Source: Synechococcus sp. GreenBA-s
GTDB lineage: Bacteria; Cyanobacteriota; Cyanobacteriia; PCC-6307; Cyanobiaceae
Reading direction: 5' to 3'
Assembly (NCBI RefSeq): GCF_024345855.1
Contig: NZ_JAGQBX010000001.1
Span: forward strand, 124,001-188,000
Length of the DNA: 64,000 nt
Shown: piece after piece, positions 32,997 through 41,744 of the stretch
Layout: every line of letters starts with the position of its first letter
Position numbering within the stretch: position 1 is the stretch's first letter
The notes under the pieces: generated by a model
Database searches by the model: none
What the model saw: only the letters and a program-made list of their open reading frames with translations
What the model was told of the DNA's origin: nothing
Position numbers and translations under genes: made by a program

Positions 32997-33313
32997 CCCA
33001 CTACCACTTCGTGGCCGCCAGCGAGGCCTTCCTCACCGTGGAGGAGCCCCTCGATGAGGTGCTCAGGGAGCGGGTGCGCCACTACGGCGAAACCGGCAAG
33101 GCGATCGACTTCTGGCTGGTGAAGCGTCCGGCCTTCCTGGAGGCCCCCGAACTGGCGGGCGTGGCCGCCGGCGTCCCCCGGCCCGCGGCAGCGGTGGTGT
33201 CCAGCGATCCCAAATTCATCGAATTCCTCAAGCTGCGCCTGGAATTCGTGGCCAAGGGCAGCTTCGAGGCCCCCAGCCCCACCATCGCCGATCCCCTGGC
33301 CAGCGTCGGCTGA
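32993..33313 (+). CDS. ycf54: Ycf54, Mg-protoporphyrin ester cyclase subunit
   Basis: 106 aa. [51 protein letters not shown] and [16 protein letters not shown] (in pieces) match Ycf54 almost along its length. It is needed with AcsF for the oxygen-dependent cyclase step that makes protochlorophyllide. Co-translated with pdxJ (ATGA overlap). Confidence 0.93.
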   Translation: MTHYHFVAASEAFLTVEEPLDEVLRERVRHYGETGKAIDFWLVKRPAFLEAPELAGVAAGVPRPAAAVVSSDPKFIEFLKLRLEFVAKGSFEAPSPTIADPLASVG

Positions 33314-33318
33314 GCCGC

Positions 33319-33714
33319 TCAGAACAGCCCGAGAAACTTGCGGCGCGGCGCCTCGCCGTCCGGGCCGGAGGTCTCGCCGGACGGGGCAGGCCCGGGGCGG
33401 CCCTGCTGGCCGTCCTGCTGGTAGCGGGGCTTGGAGTCACCCACGGTGAACACCGCCTCCTTGTTCTTCCACCAGATCCAGTCGCGGATCGGCGGGGTGC
33501 GCAGCAGGTCGGCGCGGCTGAGGCCCAGCCCCAGCTTGCTCGAGGCGTCCAGCAGCACCTCCACCATCGCGTCGCCATCGCCACAGCGGGCCAGGGCCTC
33601 GTTGGTGCGCTGGGCGCCATCGAGGGCCTTCACCAGGGCGGCCACCCGGCGCCCCACCGGCAGGGATCTCAGATCCTGCCCGGAAGGGGTTGGGGCCGGA
33701 GCCTCGGAATCCAT
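33319..33714 (-). CDS. Conserved hypothetical, weak Nif11-like core
   Basis: 131 aa from the ATG at 33714. Residues about 20-75 (VGRRVAALVKALDGAQRTNEALARCGDGDAMVEVLLDASSKLGLGLSRADLL by segments) resemble the helical Nif11-type leader domain found in many picocyanobacterial proteins. A Trp-rich patch (IRDWIWWKNK) and a Gly/Pro-rich tail ending RRKFLGLF follow. Function unknown. The same frame stays open far to the right antisense to recC; that extension is not supported. Confidence 0.55.
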   Translation of the reverse strand: MDSEAPAPTPSGQDLRSLPVGRRVAALVKALDGAQRTNEALARCGDGDAMVEVLLDASSKLGLGLSRADLLRTPPIRDWIWWKNKEAVFTVGDSKPRYQQDGQQGRPGPAPSGETSGPDGEAPRRKFLGLF

Positions 33715-33855
33715 CGCTACCGCGCCTCCGGCCGCTTTTGCGTGTGGGCGCAAGCTATCAGCGCTGCTGAGCCACTGCCGAGCCGGCAATCCGTCTGCGC
33801 AGGGGCTGACAGAAGGCGGTATCGGAGGCAACACTGGTCCTAACGCGTCCGATCC

Positions 33856-34548
33856 ATGGCGTCCCCCAGCAGCCGCTCCCGCCATTGGGTGATCGGCGAT
33901 GTCCATGGCTGTGATGCCGCCCTGGAGCGGCTGCTCGACACGCTGCCGGCCCAGGACCGGCTGGTGTTCTGCGGCGATGTGATCAACCGGGGTCCCGGAA
34001 TCGCGGCCACGATGGAGCGCGCCTGGGGGCTGGTGCAGAGCGGCCGGGCCGTGTGGCTCAAGGGCAACCACGAACAGGGCCTGGTGCAGGCCCTGCAGAG
34101 CGGCAGCTGGCGCGCCCAGCAGGGTCTGGCCGGCTGCGACACCTACCGCCACCTCGGCGATCGCCTCTGCCGCGCCTGGCTGGAGCGGCTCGACCACCTG
34201 CCGCTTGCCTATTGGGGCGATGGCTGGGTGGCCACCCACGCCGGCTTCGATCCGATCAGCTGGCAGCCGGATCTGACGGTCCGCATGGCCTTCTGGGACC
34301 ACTACGACGGCCGCTTCGGCCAGGTGGTGATCGGCCACACCCCCGGACCCCACGTGCGGCATCTGCGCCACATCGTGATGGTGGACACCGGCGCCTGCTA
34401 CGGCGGCGCGCTGAGTGCCTACTGCCCCGAAACCGGAGAGGTGGTGTCCGTGCCGGGGCTGCGGGCCGGCGACCAGCCCAAGGGCCTGGAGCTGTGGCCC
34501 GGCATGGGGCGCTTCAGCCCGCAGGCCCCCAGCCTGAGCCGCCGCTGA
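33856..34548 (+). CDS. Serine/threonine-phosphatase-type metallophosphoesterase
   Basis: 230 aa. WVIGDVHGCDAALERLL, VFCGDVINRGPG, VWLKGNHEQG, VATHAGFDP and VVIGHTPGPHV are the PPP/ApaH-type motifs; MVDTGACYGGALSAYC completes the fold. It could dephosphorylate proteins or split dinucleoside polyphosphates; motif differences alone do not decide. It ends 3 bp before recC. Confidence 0.87.
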   Translation: MASPSSRSRHWVIGDVHGCDAALERLLDTLPAQDRLVFCGDVINRGPGIAATMERAWGLVQSGRAVWLKGNHEQGLVQALQSGSWRAQQGLAGCDTYRHLGDRLCRAWLERLDHLPLAYWGDGWVATHAGFDPISWQPDLTVRMAFWDHYDGRFGQVVIGHTPGPHVRHLRHIVMVDTGACYGGALSAYCPETGEVVSVPGLRAGDQPKGLELWPGMGRFSPQAPSLSRR

Positions 34549-34551
34549 CCC

Positions 34552-37500
34552 TTGCTCACGGTCTACCGCAGCAATCGGGCTGAACTGCTGGCCCAGCTCC
34601 TGGCCGCCCGGCTGCGGCTCAGTCCGCCGGGGCCCTTCGAGCCGGTGCAGGTGGTGGTGAACACCTGGCCCACCAGCCGCTGGCTGGGGGAACAGCTGGC
34701 GCTCGGGCTCGGCAGCGGCGCCGGTGCCTTCGCCGACGGCATCGCCGCCAACCTGCGCTTCCCGTTTCCCGGCAGCCACCTGCGCCAGCTGGTGGAGGCC
34801 GTGCTGCAGGACGGCGACGCCGGGGGGAGCCCAGCCGTCGGCGCCGACCCCTGGCGCGCCAACCAGCTGGTGTGGCCGCTGCTGGAGCTGCTGCCGGAGC
34901 TGGTGCAGCAGGGCGAGGCGACGCTGCTGCGCCAGTGGCTGCTGCAGCGGGGCCATGGCGACGGGCCCGCAGGCCACGGCTCGGGGCCGCTGGCCCTGGG
35001 CCACCTGGACCGTCCCCTCTGGCAGCTGGGCCGGGCCATCGCCGATGCCTTCGACGACTACACCCTCTACCGCCCGGCGATGCTCGCCGCCTGGAGTGCC
35101 GGCCAGCGGCTGGATGGGCGCGGCCAGCCCCTGCCGGCGCTGCAGCAGTGGCAGCCGCTGCTGTTCACCCGGCTGGCGGAGCGGCTGGGACGGGCGCCGT
35201 TCGGGCTGCGGGTGGCCGACGCCATCGAGCGCCTGCGGCACTGGCCCCCGGATCGGCCGATCCCGGGCCTGCAGCGCGGCAGCCCCCTGCGCCTGTTCGG
35301 TCTGAGCAGCATGGCGCCGGTGCAGGTGGAACTGCTGCAGGCCCTCTCCGGTCACCTGGAGGTGGAGCTCTACCTGCTCACCCCCTGCCGGGCGCTGTGG
35401 CAGCGGGTCGGGACAGGCGCTGGCAGGCTCAGTGGCGGACTCAGTAGCGGGCTCAGCGGAGCGGCCCTCGATCCCCTCGGGGAGGACTGGCTGCTGCAGG
35501 CCCCTGGCCTGGAGGCCCGCTTCGGGCGGCTGGGGGCCGAGTTCCAGCAGCTGCTGGAGGGCTCCGGCGACACCCAGCTCGGCGCCTGGGAGGAGCGGGA
35601 CCTGTTCCTGGGCGCCGCCTGCCTGGCCCGCGAACAGCAGCAGCGGGAGCCGACCCTGCTGGAGCAGCTGCAGCAGCGGCTGGTGGACCCGGACGAGGCC
35701 GAGCCGCTTCAGCTGGCTGCGGGCGACCCCTCCCTGGAGTTCCACGCCTGCCCGGGCCGGCTGCGCCAGGTGCAGATCGTGCGCGACCGCATCCTGCAGC
35801 TGCTGGCCGCCGATGCCAGCCTGGCCCCCCGCGACATCCTGGTGATGACGCCCCAGGTGGAGGCCTTCGCTCCGCTGGTGGGGGCCGTCTTCGGCGACGG
35901 CGAGGCCACCGGGGTGGATCTGCCCTGGCGGCTCACCGACCGCAGCCAGCAGAGCGAGGCCGGCATCAGCAGCGGCCTGCTGGCCCTGCTGGAGCTGGGG
36001 GGCGAGCGGCTCACGGCCTCGGCCCTGGAGGGGCTGCTGGCCTGCCGGCCCCTGCTCGAGCACCGCCAGGTGCCGCCCACGGAGGCCGGCGCGATCACGG
36101 AGCTGCTGCAGCGCGCCGGCTTCCGCTGGGGCCTCGATGGCGCCGCCCGCGGCGGCGACCCGACCCACAGCCTGGCCTGGGCCCTGGACCGGCTGGTGCT
36201 CGGCCTGGTGCTGCCGGAGCAGCCCGGCCTGGCCCCGGCAGGGACCGCGCCGCTGGCCATGGCCGGCAGCCTGGAGCAGCAGGGCCGCTGGTTGCACCTG
36301 CTGCTGGGCCTGAAGCGGGCCCTCGAGCAGCTGGCCCGGCCCCGCACGCCGGCGGCCTGGGCCCCGCTGCTGCGGCAGCTGCTGACGGATCTGTTCGGCC
36401 AGGGCGGCGAGCGGGCCTGGGAGCTGCAGGCGATCCACGCGGCCCTCGCCGACTGGACGGAGCTGGCCGCCGCCAGTCCGCTGCAGCTGGAGGCGCCGGT
36501 GGTGGCGGAGGTGCTGGGGGAGCGCCTCAGCGCCGACAGCGGCCGCTTCGGCCACCGCAGCGGCGCCCTCACCATCAGTGCTCTGGAGCCGATGCGGGCC
36601 ATCCCCCACCGGGTGATCGTGCTGATGGGCCTCGATGCCGGCAGCTTCCCCCGCCAGCGGGAGCGCCCTGGCTTCCACCTGATGGAGCAGCACCGCCAGC
36701 TGGGCGACCCCAGCCCCGGCGACCAGGACCGCTACGTGCTGCTGGAGAGCCTGCTCTCGGCCCGCGACCACCTGCTGATCAGCTGGAGCAGCCGCGACGA
36801 GCGCACCGGCGAGGCCCTGATGCCCTCCACCCCCGTGCGCCAGTGGCTGGCGCTGCTGGAGCAGGAGCTGGGCCCCGGAGCCGTGGCGCGGCTGCGGCGG
36901 GACCACAGTCCCAACCCCCTGGAGCGGCGCAACTTCCTGGCGGAGGGGCCCTGGCCGCCCGCCAGCTGCGACCGGCGTCTGCTGGAGGCCCGCCGGCTGC
37001 TGGATAGCCGCGGCGCCAGCCCACCCCAGCCCCTGGCCGCCGGTCCAGCCCCAGGGCCCGGCAGCCTGGCGGATCCTGAGGCCGAGGCCTTCACCGACCT
37101 GCAGCACTGGCTGCTGGCCCCCCAGGAGAGCTGGCTGGCGGCCCTGGGGCTCCGGCCCAGGGAATGGGGCCAGCAGGTGCAGGACCTCGAACCCCTCGCC
37201 CTGGAGGAGCGCAGCCGCGCCAGCCTGCTGCGGCAGCAGCTCGAGCGGAGCGCCGCCACCGGCGAGGACGCCCCCGACTGGGTGCGGCTGCAGCGGGGGC
37301 AGGGGGTGTTGCCACCCCACGCGGCAGGCCAGCTGGAGGCCCAGCAGCTCAGCAGCCGCTGGAGCACCCTGCGGGACTGCCTGGCCCAGCTGGGGGAGGA
37401 GCGGCTGGACACCGCCCGCCAGGGCGACCTGGCAGCGGAGCTGCGCTGGCGCAGCGACGCCCTGGTGCTGACCCACACCGCCAGGGTGCGCAGTCGCCAG

Positions 37501-37941
37501 GTGCTGCAGCTGTGGCTGGAACTGCTGCTGGCCGCCGCGGCCGGCCAGGCGCCGGCCCGCGGTGTGCTGATCGGCCGGGACGGGCCGCGCTTCCGGGTGG
37601 TGGGGCGGTTTGGGGCACCCCCGGCCGCCGCGGCCCGGGAGCAGCTGGAGCAGCTGCGGGCCTGGCGGGAGCAGTTCCGGCAGCGCTGCTGGCCCGTGCC
37701 CCCCGACACGGGCTGGGCCTTCGCCGCGGCGGAAGCCAGGAAGCCCGGATCGGGCTTCAGCAAGGCGGCGGCCTGCTGGGAGGGGGGCTTCCAGGGGCCG
37801 GGCGAGCGCGACCAGGAGGCCCAGGCCCTCTGCTTCGGAGCCTCGCTGCCGGCCCGGGAGCTGCTGGGGGAGACGTTCGAGCACTGGGCCCTGGAGCTCT
37901 GGCAACCGGTTCTCGCCCTCTACGAGGAGGTGAAGCCATGA
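34552..37941 (+). CDS. recC: Exodeoxyribonuclease V subunit RecC
   Basis: 1129 aa, TTG start at 34552 giving LTVYRSNRAELLAQLLAARL. VVVNTWPTSRWLGEQLAL, LRFPFPGSHLRQLV, DILVMTPQVEAFAPLV, DLPWRLTDRS and GLDAGSFPRQRERPGFHLM are RecC signatures; length equals E. coli RecC (1122). RecC is the inactive-helicase subunit that splits the duplex and scans for Chi. It overlaps recB by 4 bp. Confidence 0.93.
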   Translation: MLTVYRSNRAELLAQLLAARLRLSPPGPFEPVQVVVNTWPTSRWLGEQLALGLGSGAGAFADGIAANLRFPFPGSHLRQLVEAVLQDGDAGGSPAVGADPWRANQLVWPLLELLPELVQQGEATLLRQWLLQRGHGDGPAGHGSGPLALGHLDRPLWQLGRAIADAFDDYTLYRPAMLAAWSAGQRLDGRGQPLPALQQWQPLLFTRLAERLGRAPFGLRVADAIERLRHWPPDRPIPGLQRGSPLRLFGLSSMAPVQVELLQALSGHLEVELYLLTPCRALWQRVGTGAGRLSGGLSSGLSGAALDPLGEDWLLQAPGLEARFGRLGAEFQQLLEGSGDTQLGAWEERDLFLGAACLAREQQQREPTLLEQLQQRLVDPDEAEPLQLAAGDPSLEFHACPGRLRQVQIVRDRILQLLAADASLAPRDILVMTPQVEAFAPLVGAVFGDGEATGVDLPWRLTDRSQQSEAGISSGLLALLELGGERLTASALEGLLACRPLLEHRQVPPTEAGAITELLQRAGFRWGLDGAARGGDPTHSLAWALDRLVLGLVLPEQPGLAPAGTAPLAMAGSLEQQGRWLHLLLGLKRALEQLARPRTPAAWAPLLRQLLTDLFGQGGERAWELQAIHAALADWTELAAASPLQLEAPVVAEVLGERLSADSGRFGHRSGALTISALEPMRAIPHRVIVLMGLDAGSFPRQRERPGFHLMEQHRQLGDPSPGDQDRYVLLESLLSARDHLLISWSSRDERTGEALMPSTPVRQWLALLEQELGPGAVARLRRDHSPNPLERRNFLAEGPWPPASCDRRLLEARRLLDSRGASPPQPLAAGPAPGPGSLADPEAEAFTDLQHWLLAPQESWLAALGLRPREWGQQVQDLEPLALEERSRASLLRQQLERSAATGEDAPDWVRLQRGQGVLPPHAAGQLEAQQLSSRWSTLRDCLAQLGEERLDTARQGDLAAELRWRSDALVLTHTARVRSRQVLQLWLELLLAAAAGQAPARGVLIGRDGPRFRVVGRFGAPPAAAAREQLEQLRAWREQFRQRCWPVPPDTGWAFAAAEARKPGSGFSKAAACWEGGFQGPGERDQEAQALCFGASLPARELLGETFEHWALELWQPVLALYEEVKP

Positions 37942-40900
37942 GCCCCGCCGGCCCCGCCCTGCAGCCCTTCGACGCCAACCGCTTCCCGCTGGATCCGGGC
38001 GTGCGGCTGCTGGAGGCCAGCGCCGGCACCGGCAAGACCTTTGCCCTGGCCCACCTGGTGCTGCGGCTGGTCACCCGCCCCGAGGCTCCCCTCACCCTGC
38101 AGCAGCTGCTGGTGGTGACCTTCACCGAGGCCGCCGCCGCCGAGCTGCGGGACCGGATCGCCCTGCGCCTGCAGCAGGCCCTGGCCCTGGTGGAGGCCGG
38201 CGCGAGGCCGCCTGATCCGGGCGTCCCCGATCCTGAGGGTCCGGGTCCTGGCGACCAGCCGCCCGATCCGGTGCTGCTGGCCTGGCTGGAGCACCAGCAC
38301 GACGGCCAGCGGGTGCGCGGCCAGCTGCTGCTGGCCCTCGAGCAGCTCGATCGGGCCGACATCACCACCATCCACGGCTTCTGCCGCCGCACCCTGCAGC
38401 GCCGCTCCCTCGAAGCCGGCCTGGGTCCGGCCGTGGAGCTGGAGAGCGACGACGGGGAGCGGCTGGCCCAGGTGTGCCACGACTACTGGCAGCAGCAGGT
38501 GCTGCCCGTTCCCCCGGCACTCCTGGCGGGGTTGCAGCAGCGGGGACTGGGCCCCGCGGTGCTGGAGAAGCTGCTGCAGCGGCTCGACGGCGATCCCGCC
38601 CTGGACCTCGATCCCCTGCCGGCGGAGCTCGACCTGGAGCAGTCCCTGGCCCCCCAGCTCATAGCGCTCTGGCCAGGGCTCTGGCAGCGCTTCCAGGCTG
38701 AGTGGCAGCAGCGGGGGACGGCCCTGGAGCAGGCCCTCTGCGCCACCGCCGCCGACCTGAAACGGGCCGGGGCCAAATACGACCCCTACGTGCTGAAGTC
38801 CAGCGGACGGGACGCCCAGGTGAGCGCCTGGATCGCGGCCCGGAACGGCGCGGTGCCGGGCTACGGGGAAGTGCTGGAGTTCAGCAACAGCGCCAAGAAG
38901 ACCCGCGAGCGCCTGCTGCTCGACGTGTTCCACCCGGGTCCCTACGTCAAGGCCACGGCGCCGATCGAGGGGGAGGGCCGGCCCCTGCCGGAGGCGCCGC
39001 TGCTGCAGGCGATCGCCGACCTGGTGGATGGCCCCGCCGAACGGCTGCTGCTGCACTTCGCCCACTGGGGTCGACGCGAGCTGGCCCGGCGCCGCGGCCG
39101 CAGTGGCCGGATGGGCTTCGGCCAGCTGCTGGAGGGCCTGGATCCCGGCGCGGGGGACGGCCAGGGCGCCCTGATCGCGGCGGTGGCCGAGCGCTACCAC
39201 GTGGCCCTGATCGACGAGTTCCAGGACACCGACCCGATCCAGTGGCGCATCCTGGAGCGGGCCTTCGCCGCCCCGGCCGGCACGCCGGCCCGCCACCTGC
39301 TGGTGATGGTGGGCGACCCCAAGCAGGCCATCTACCGCTTCCGCGGCGGCGAACTGGCCACCTACCGCCAGGCCCGCGATCGGGCCGACAGCCGCTACGG
39401 CCTCACCGAGAACCGCCGCTCCTCCGAGGGGCTGGTGGCGGGGTTCAACGCCCTGATGGTGCCGGCGGGCCTGCGGCACTCCGGCCTCGACGTGCCGGCG
39501 GTGGAGGCCTGCGCCCGCAAGGGGGAGCTGCTGCTGCCGGCGGACGAAGCGCCGCTGCAGCTGCTGGAGCTGGACAGCGAGACCCTGCCGGAGCAGGTGG
39601 CGGGCCTCTGCCTGGCCCTGCTGCAGCGCCGCCTGCGGCTGCGGCAGCCCGGCGCGGCGAGCACGGCGGGCCGCGAACGGCCCCTGGAGCCCGGCGATCT
39701 CTGCCTGCTGGTGGCCCGCCACAGCCAGGCGGAGGAGCTGCGGCGGTCCCTGGAGCGCCGCCACCTGCCCAGCCGGCTGGTGAGTCGCGGCGACGTGTTC
39801 GCCAGCGAGGGGGCCACGGGCCTGCAGCGGCTGCTCGATGCCCTGGCGGATCCCGGCCATGGGGGCCGGCAGCGGCTGCTGGCGGCCTCGCCGCTGCTGG
39901 GCTGGTCGGCCGAGCGCATCGCGGCTGCCCCACCGGAGGCCTGGGACACGCTGGCGGATGTCCTCAGCCGCCTGGCCGTCGCCCTGCCGCGCCAGGGACT
40001 GATGGCGGCCCTGGGCCAGCTACTGCGCACCGAGGGCCTGGCCCGGCTGTCGCTGGGGGGGCGGGCCCTGGCCGACCTGCAGCAGGCGGCGGAGCTGGCC
40101 CAGGAGCACATGCACCGCCATGGCCTCACGGCCGCCGCCGCCGCCGACTGGCTGCGGCGCCTGCGGCTCGACCCCGACCGGGAGGTGCCGGAAGCCCACC
40201 AGCTGCACAGCGCCGCCGCCGATTCCTCGATCGCGGTGGTGACCGTGCACCGCAGCAAGGGTCTGGAATACCCGGTGGTGGTCTGCCCCTACCTGTGGCT
40301 GGCGCCCCAGCCCCCCACCGGTGCCAGCCGCGAGCTCGGGCGCCGCTGGCGCCCGCAGGACAGCCGGGCGGCGCGCCTGGACCTGCACCTCAGTCCCCAC
40401 TGGGGGGTGGGTCGCCAGGCCGCCCTCGACCACCAGGCCGCCCAGGAGCAGGAGAGCGAGCGCCTGGCCTACGTGGCCGCCACCAGGGCCCAGCACCTGC
40501 TGGTGCTCGGCTGGCGGCAGGAGAAGAAGCACGGCGCCAACCCCCTGGCCCCCTGGCTGCTGGAGCCCGGCGGCGCCCTGCGGGCGGACCTGCCGCTGCA
40601 TCGCCTCGATCCCGCCGCGCTCCCCGCCTCCGACCGGCACTGGAGCCCGGAAGCTCCCCAGGGCACCCTCACCGGCGGGCCGGTCCCCCAGCACCGCCTC
40701 GACAGCCGCTGGGGCCGGGCCAGCTACTCCAGCTGGGCCCACAGCGCCAGCCCCCTGCCGCCCCAGGCCGCCGAGGAGGGGCGCGACACCGATGCCCTCA
40801 GCCGCGACAGCGAAGCGCCTGGCCTTGAGGGCCGTGAGCCCCTCGACCTGGAGACCGGCAGGGCCCCGATCCCCTCCGCCCCGGAGGACCCCCTGGAGCG

Positions 40901-41744
40901 CCGGGGCCCCCTGGCGGACTTCCCCCGCGGCGCCGGCCCCGGCGAGGCCCTGCACGCCATCCTCGAGCAGATCGACTACCGCCAGGAATCCAGCCACCCA
41001 GGCACGCAGGCCGTGGTGGAGCGGGAGCTGGGGCGGGCCGGCCTGGATCAGTCCCTGGCCGGCGCCCTGCTGGAGGGCCTGGAGCGGCTGCGGATCACGC
41101 CCCTCGGCGGCCCCCTCGGCCGCTTCCGCCTCGCGGATCTGGAGCGGCAGCAGCGGCTCAACGAGATGAACTTCGATCTGCCCCTGGCGGTGCCGGCGGA
41201 CGCGGGGCTGGGCGCGGCCGGCGGGGAGACCGCCCAGCGCCGTTGCGTCACGGCCCAGGCCCTGGCGGCGGTGTTCGCCGCCCATCCCGGCGGCCTGTTC
41301 GGGCCCGCCTATGCCCAGACCCTGGCCCGGCTGGAGGTGGCCAGCCGCGGCTTCCTCACCGGCTCGATCGACCTGGTGTTCCGCTGCGGCGAGCGCTGGT
41401 GGGTGGCCGACTGGAAGAGCAACTGGCTGGGGGAGCGCGACGCCAGCGGCCAGCCCCTGGCCTGTGGCCCGCTCCACTACGGCCAGGCGGCGATGGCCGA
41501 GCTGATGGCCGCCAACCACTACCCGCTCCAGGCCCACCTCTATCTGGTGGCCCTGCACCGCTACCTGCGCTGGCGCCTGCCCGGCTACGCGCCGGAACGT
41601 CACCTGGGCGGCTACGCCTACGTGTTCCTGCGCGGCGCGCCCGGCCCAACGGCCGCCGACCCCGTGCCGGGGATGCTGGTGGAGCAGCCGCCCCTGGAGC
41701 GCCTGCTGGCCCTCGATCAGCTGCTGCAGGAGGGCGCCCGATGA
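37938..41744 (+). CDS. recB: Exodeoxyribonuclease V subunit RecB
   Basis: 1268 aa. UvrD-type helicase: LLEASAGTGKTFALAHLVLR (Walker A), TFTEAAAAELRDRI, LIDEFQDTDPIQW (Walker B region), MVGDPKQAIYRFRGGEL, LTENRRS and VVTVHRSKGLEYPVVVCP. The C-terminal nuclease domain has GSIDLVFRCG...WWVADWKSNWLG with the Asp and D-x-K residues intact. It provides the slow 3'-5' helicase and the nuclease of RecBCD. The middle (about 930-1010) is low in complexity, as in other picocyanobacteria. Junctions to both neighbours are ATGA overlaps. Confidence 0.95.
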   Translation: MSPAGPALQPFDANRFPLDPGVRLLEASAGTGKTFALAHLVLRLVTRPEAPLTLQQLLVVTFTEAAAAELRDRIALRLQQALALVEAGARPPDPGVPDPEGPGPGDQPPDPVLLAWLEHQHDGQRVRGQLLLALEQLDRADITTIHGFCRRTLQRRSLEAGLGPAVELESDDGERLAQVCHDYWQQQVLPVPPALLAGLQQRGLGPAVLEKLLQRLDGDPALDLDPLPAELDLEQSLAPQLIALWPGLWQRFQAEWQQRGTALEQALCATAADLKRAGAKYDPYVLKSSGRDAQVSAWIAARNGAVPGYGEVLEFSNSAKKTRERLLLDVFHPGPYVKATAPIEGEGRPLPEAPLLQAIADLVDGPAERLLLHFAHWGRRELARRRGRSGRMGFGQLLEGLDPGAGDGQGALIAAVAERYHVALIDEFQDTDPIQWRILERAFAAPAGTPARHLLVMVGDPKQAIYRFRGGELATYRQARDRADSRYGLTENRRSSEGLVAGFNALMVPAGLRHSGLDVPAVEACARKGELLLPADEAPLQLLELDSETLPEQVAGLCLALLQRRLRLRQPGAASTAGRERPLEPGDLCLLVARHSQAEELRRSLERRHLPSRLVSRGDVFASEGATGLQRLLDALADPGHGGRQRLLAASPLLGWSAERIAAAPPEAWDTLADVLSRLAVALPRQGLMAALGQLLRTEGLARLSLGGRALADLQQAAELAQEHMHRHGLTAAAAADWLRRLRLDPDREVPEAHQLHSAAADSSIAVVTVHRSKGLEYPVVVCPYLWLAPQPPTGASRELGRRWRPQDSRAARLDLHLSPHWGVGRQAALDHQAAQEQESERLAYVAATRAQHLLVLGWRQEKKHGANPLAPWLLEPGGALRADLPLHRLDPAALPASDRHWSPEAPQGTLTGGPVPQHRLDSRWGRASYSSWAHSASPLPPQAAEEGRDTDALSRDSEAPGLEGREPLDLETGRAPIPSAPEDPLERRGPLADFPRGAGPGEALHAILEQIDYRQESSHPGTQAVVERELGRAGLDQSLAGALLEGLERLRITPLGGPLGRFRLADLERQQRLNEMNFDLPLAVPADAGLGAAGGETAQRRCVTAQALAAVFAAHPGGLFGPAYAQTLARLEVASRGFLTGSIDLVFRCGERWWVADWKSNWLGERDASGQPLACGPLHYGQAAMAELMAANHYPLQAHLYLVALHRYLRWRLPGYAPERHLGGYAYVFLRGAPGPTAADPVPGMLVEQPPLERLLALDQLLQEGAR

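Noticed and set aside
33319-37905. A 1528-codon open frame on the minus strand, antisense to recC
   Set aside because: Only its last 131 codons (33319-33714) look like protein. The rest is Gln/Gly/Ala/Leu-rich with no motif and mirrors recC codon bias; in GC-rich DNA the antisense frame often lacks stops.
37164-37937. Open frame running through the 3' part of recC into recB
   Set aside because: It is the recB frame extended upstream without RecB sequence; the ATG at 37938 overlapping the recC stop is the proper start.
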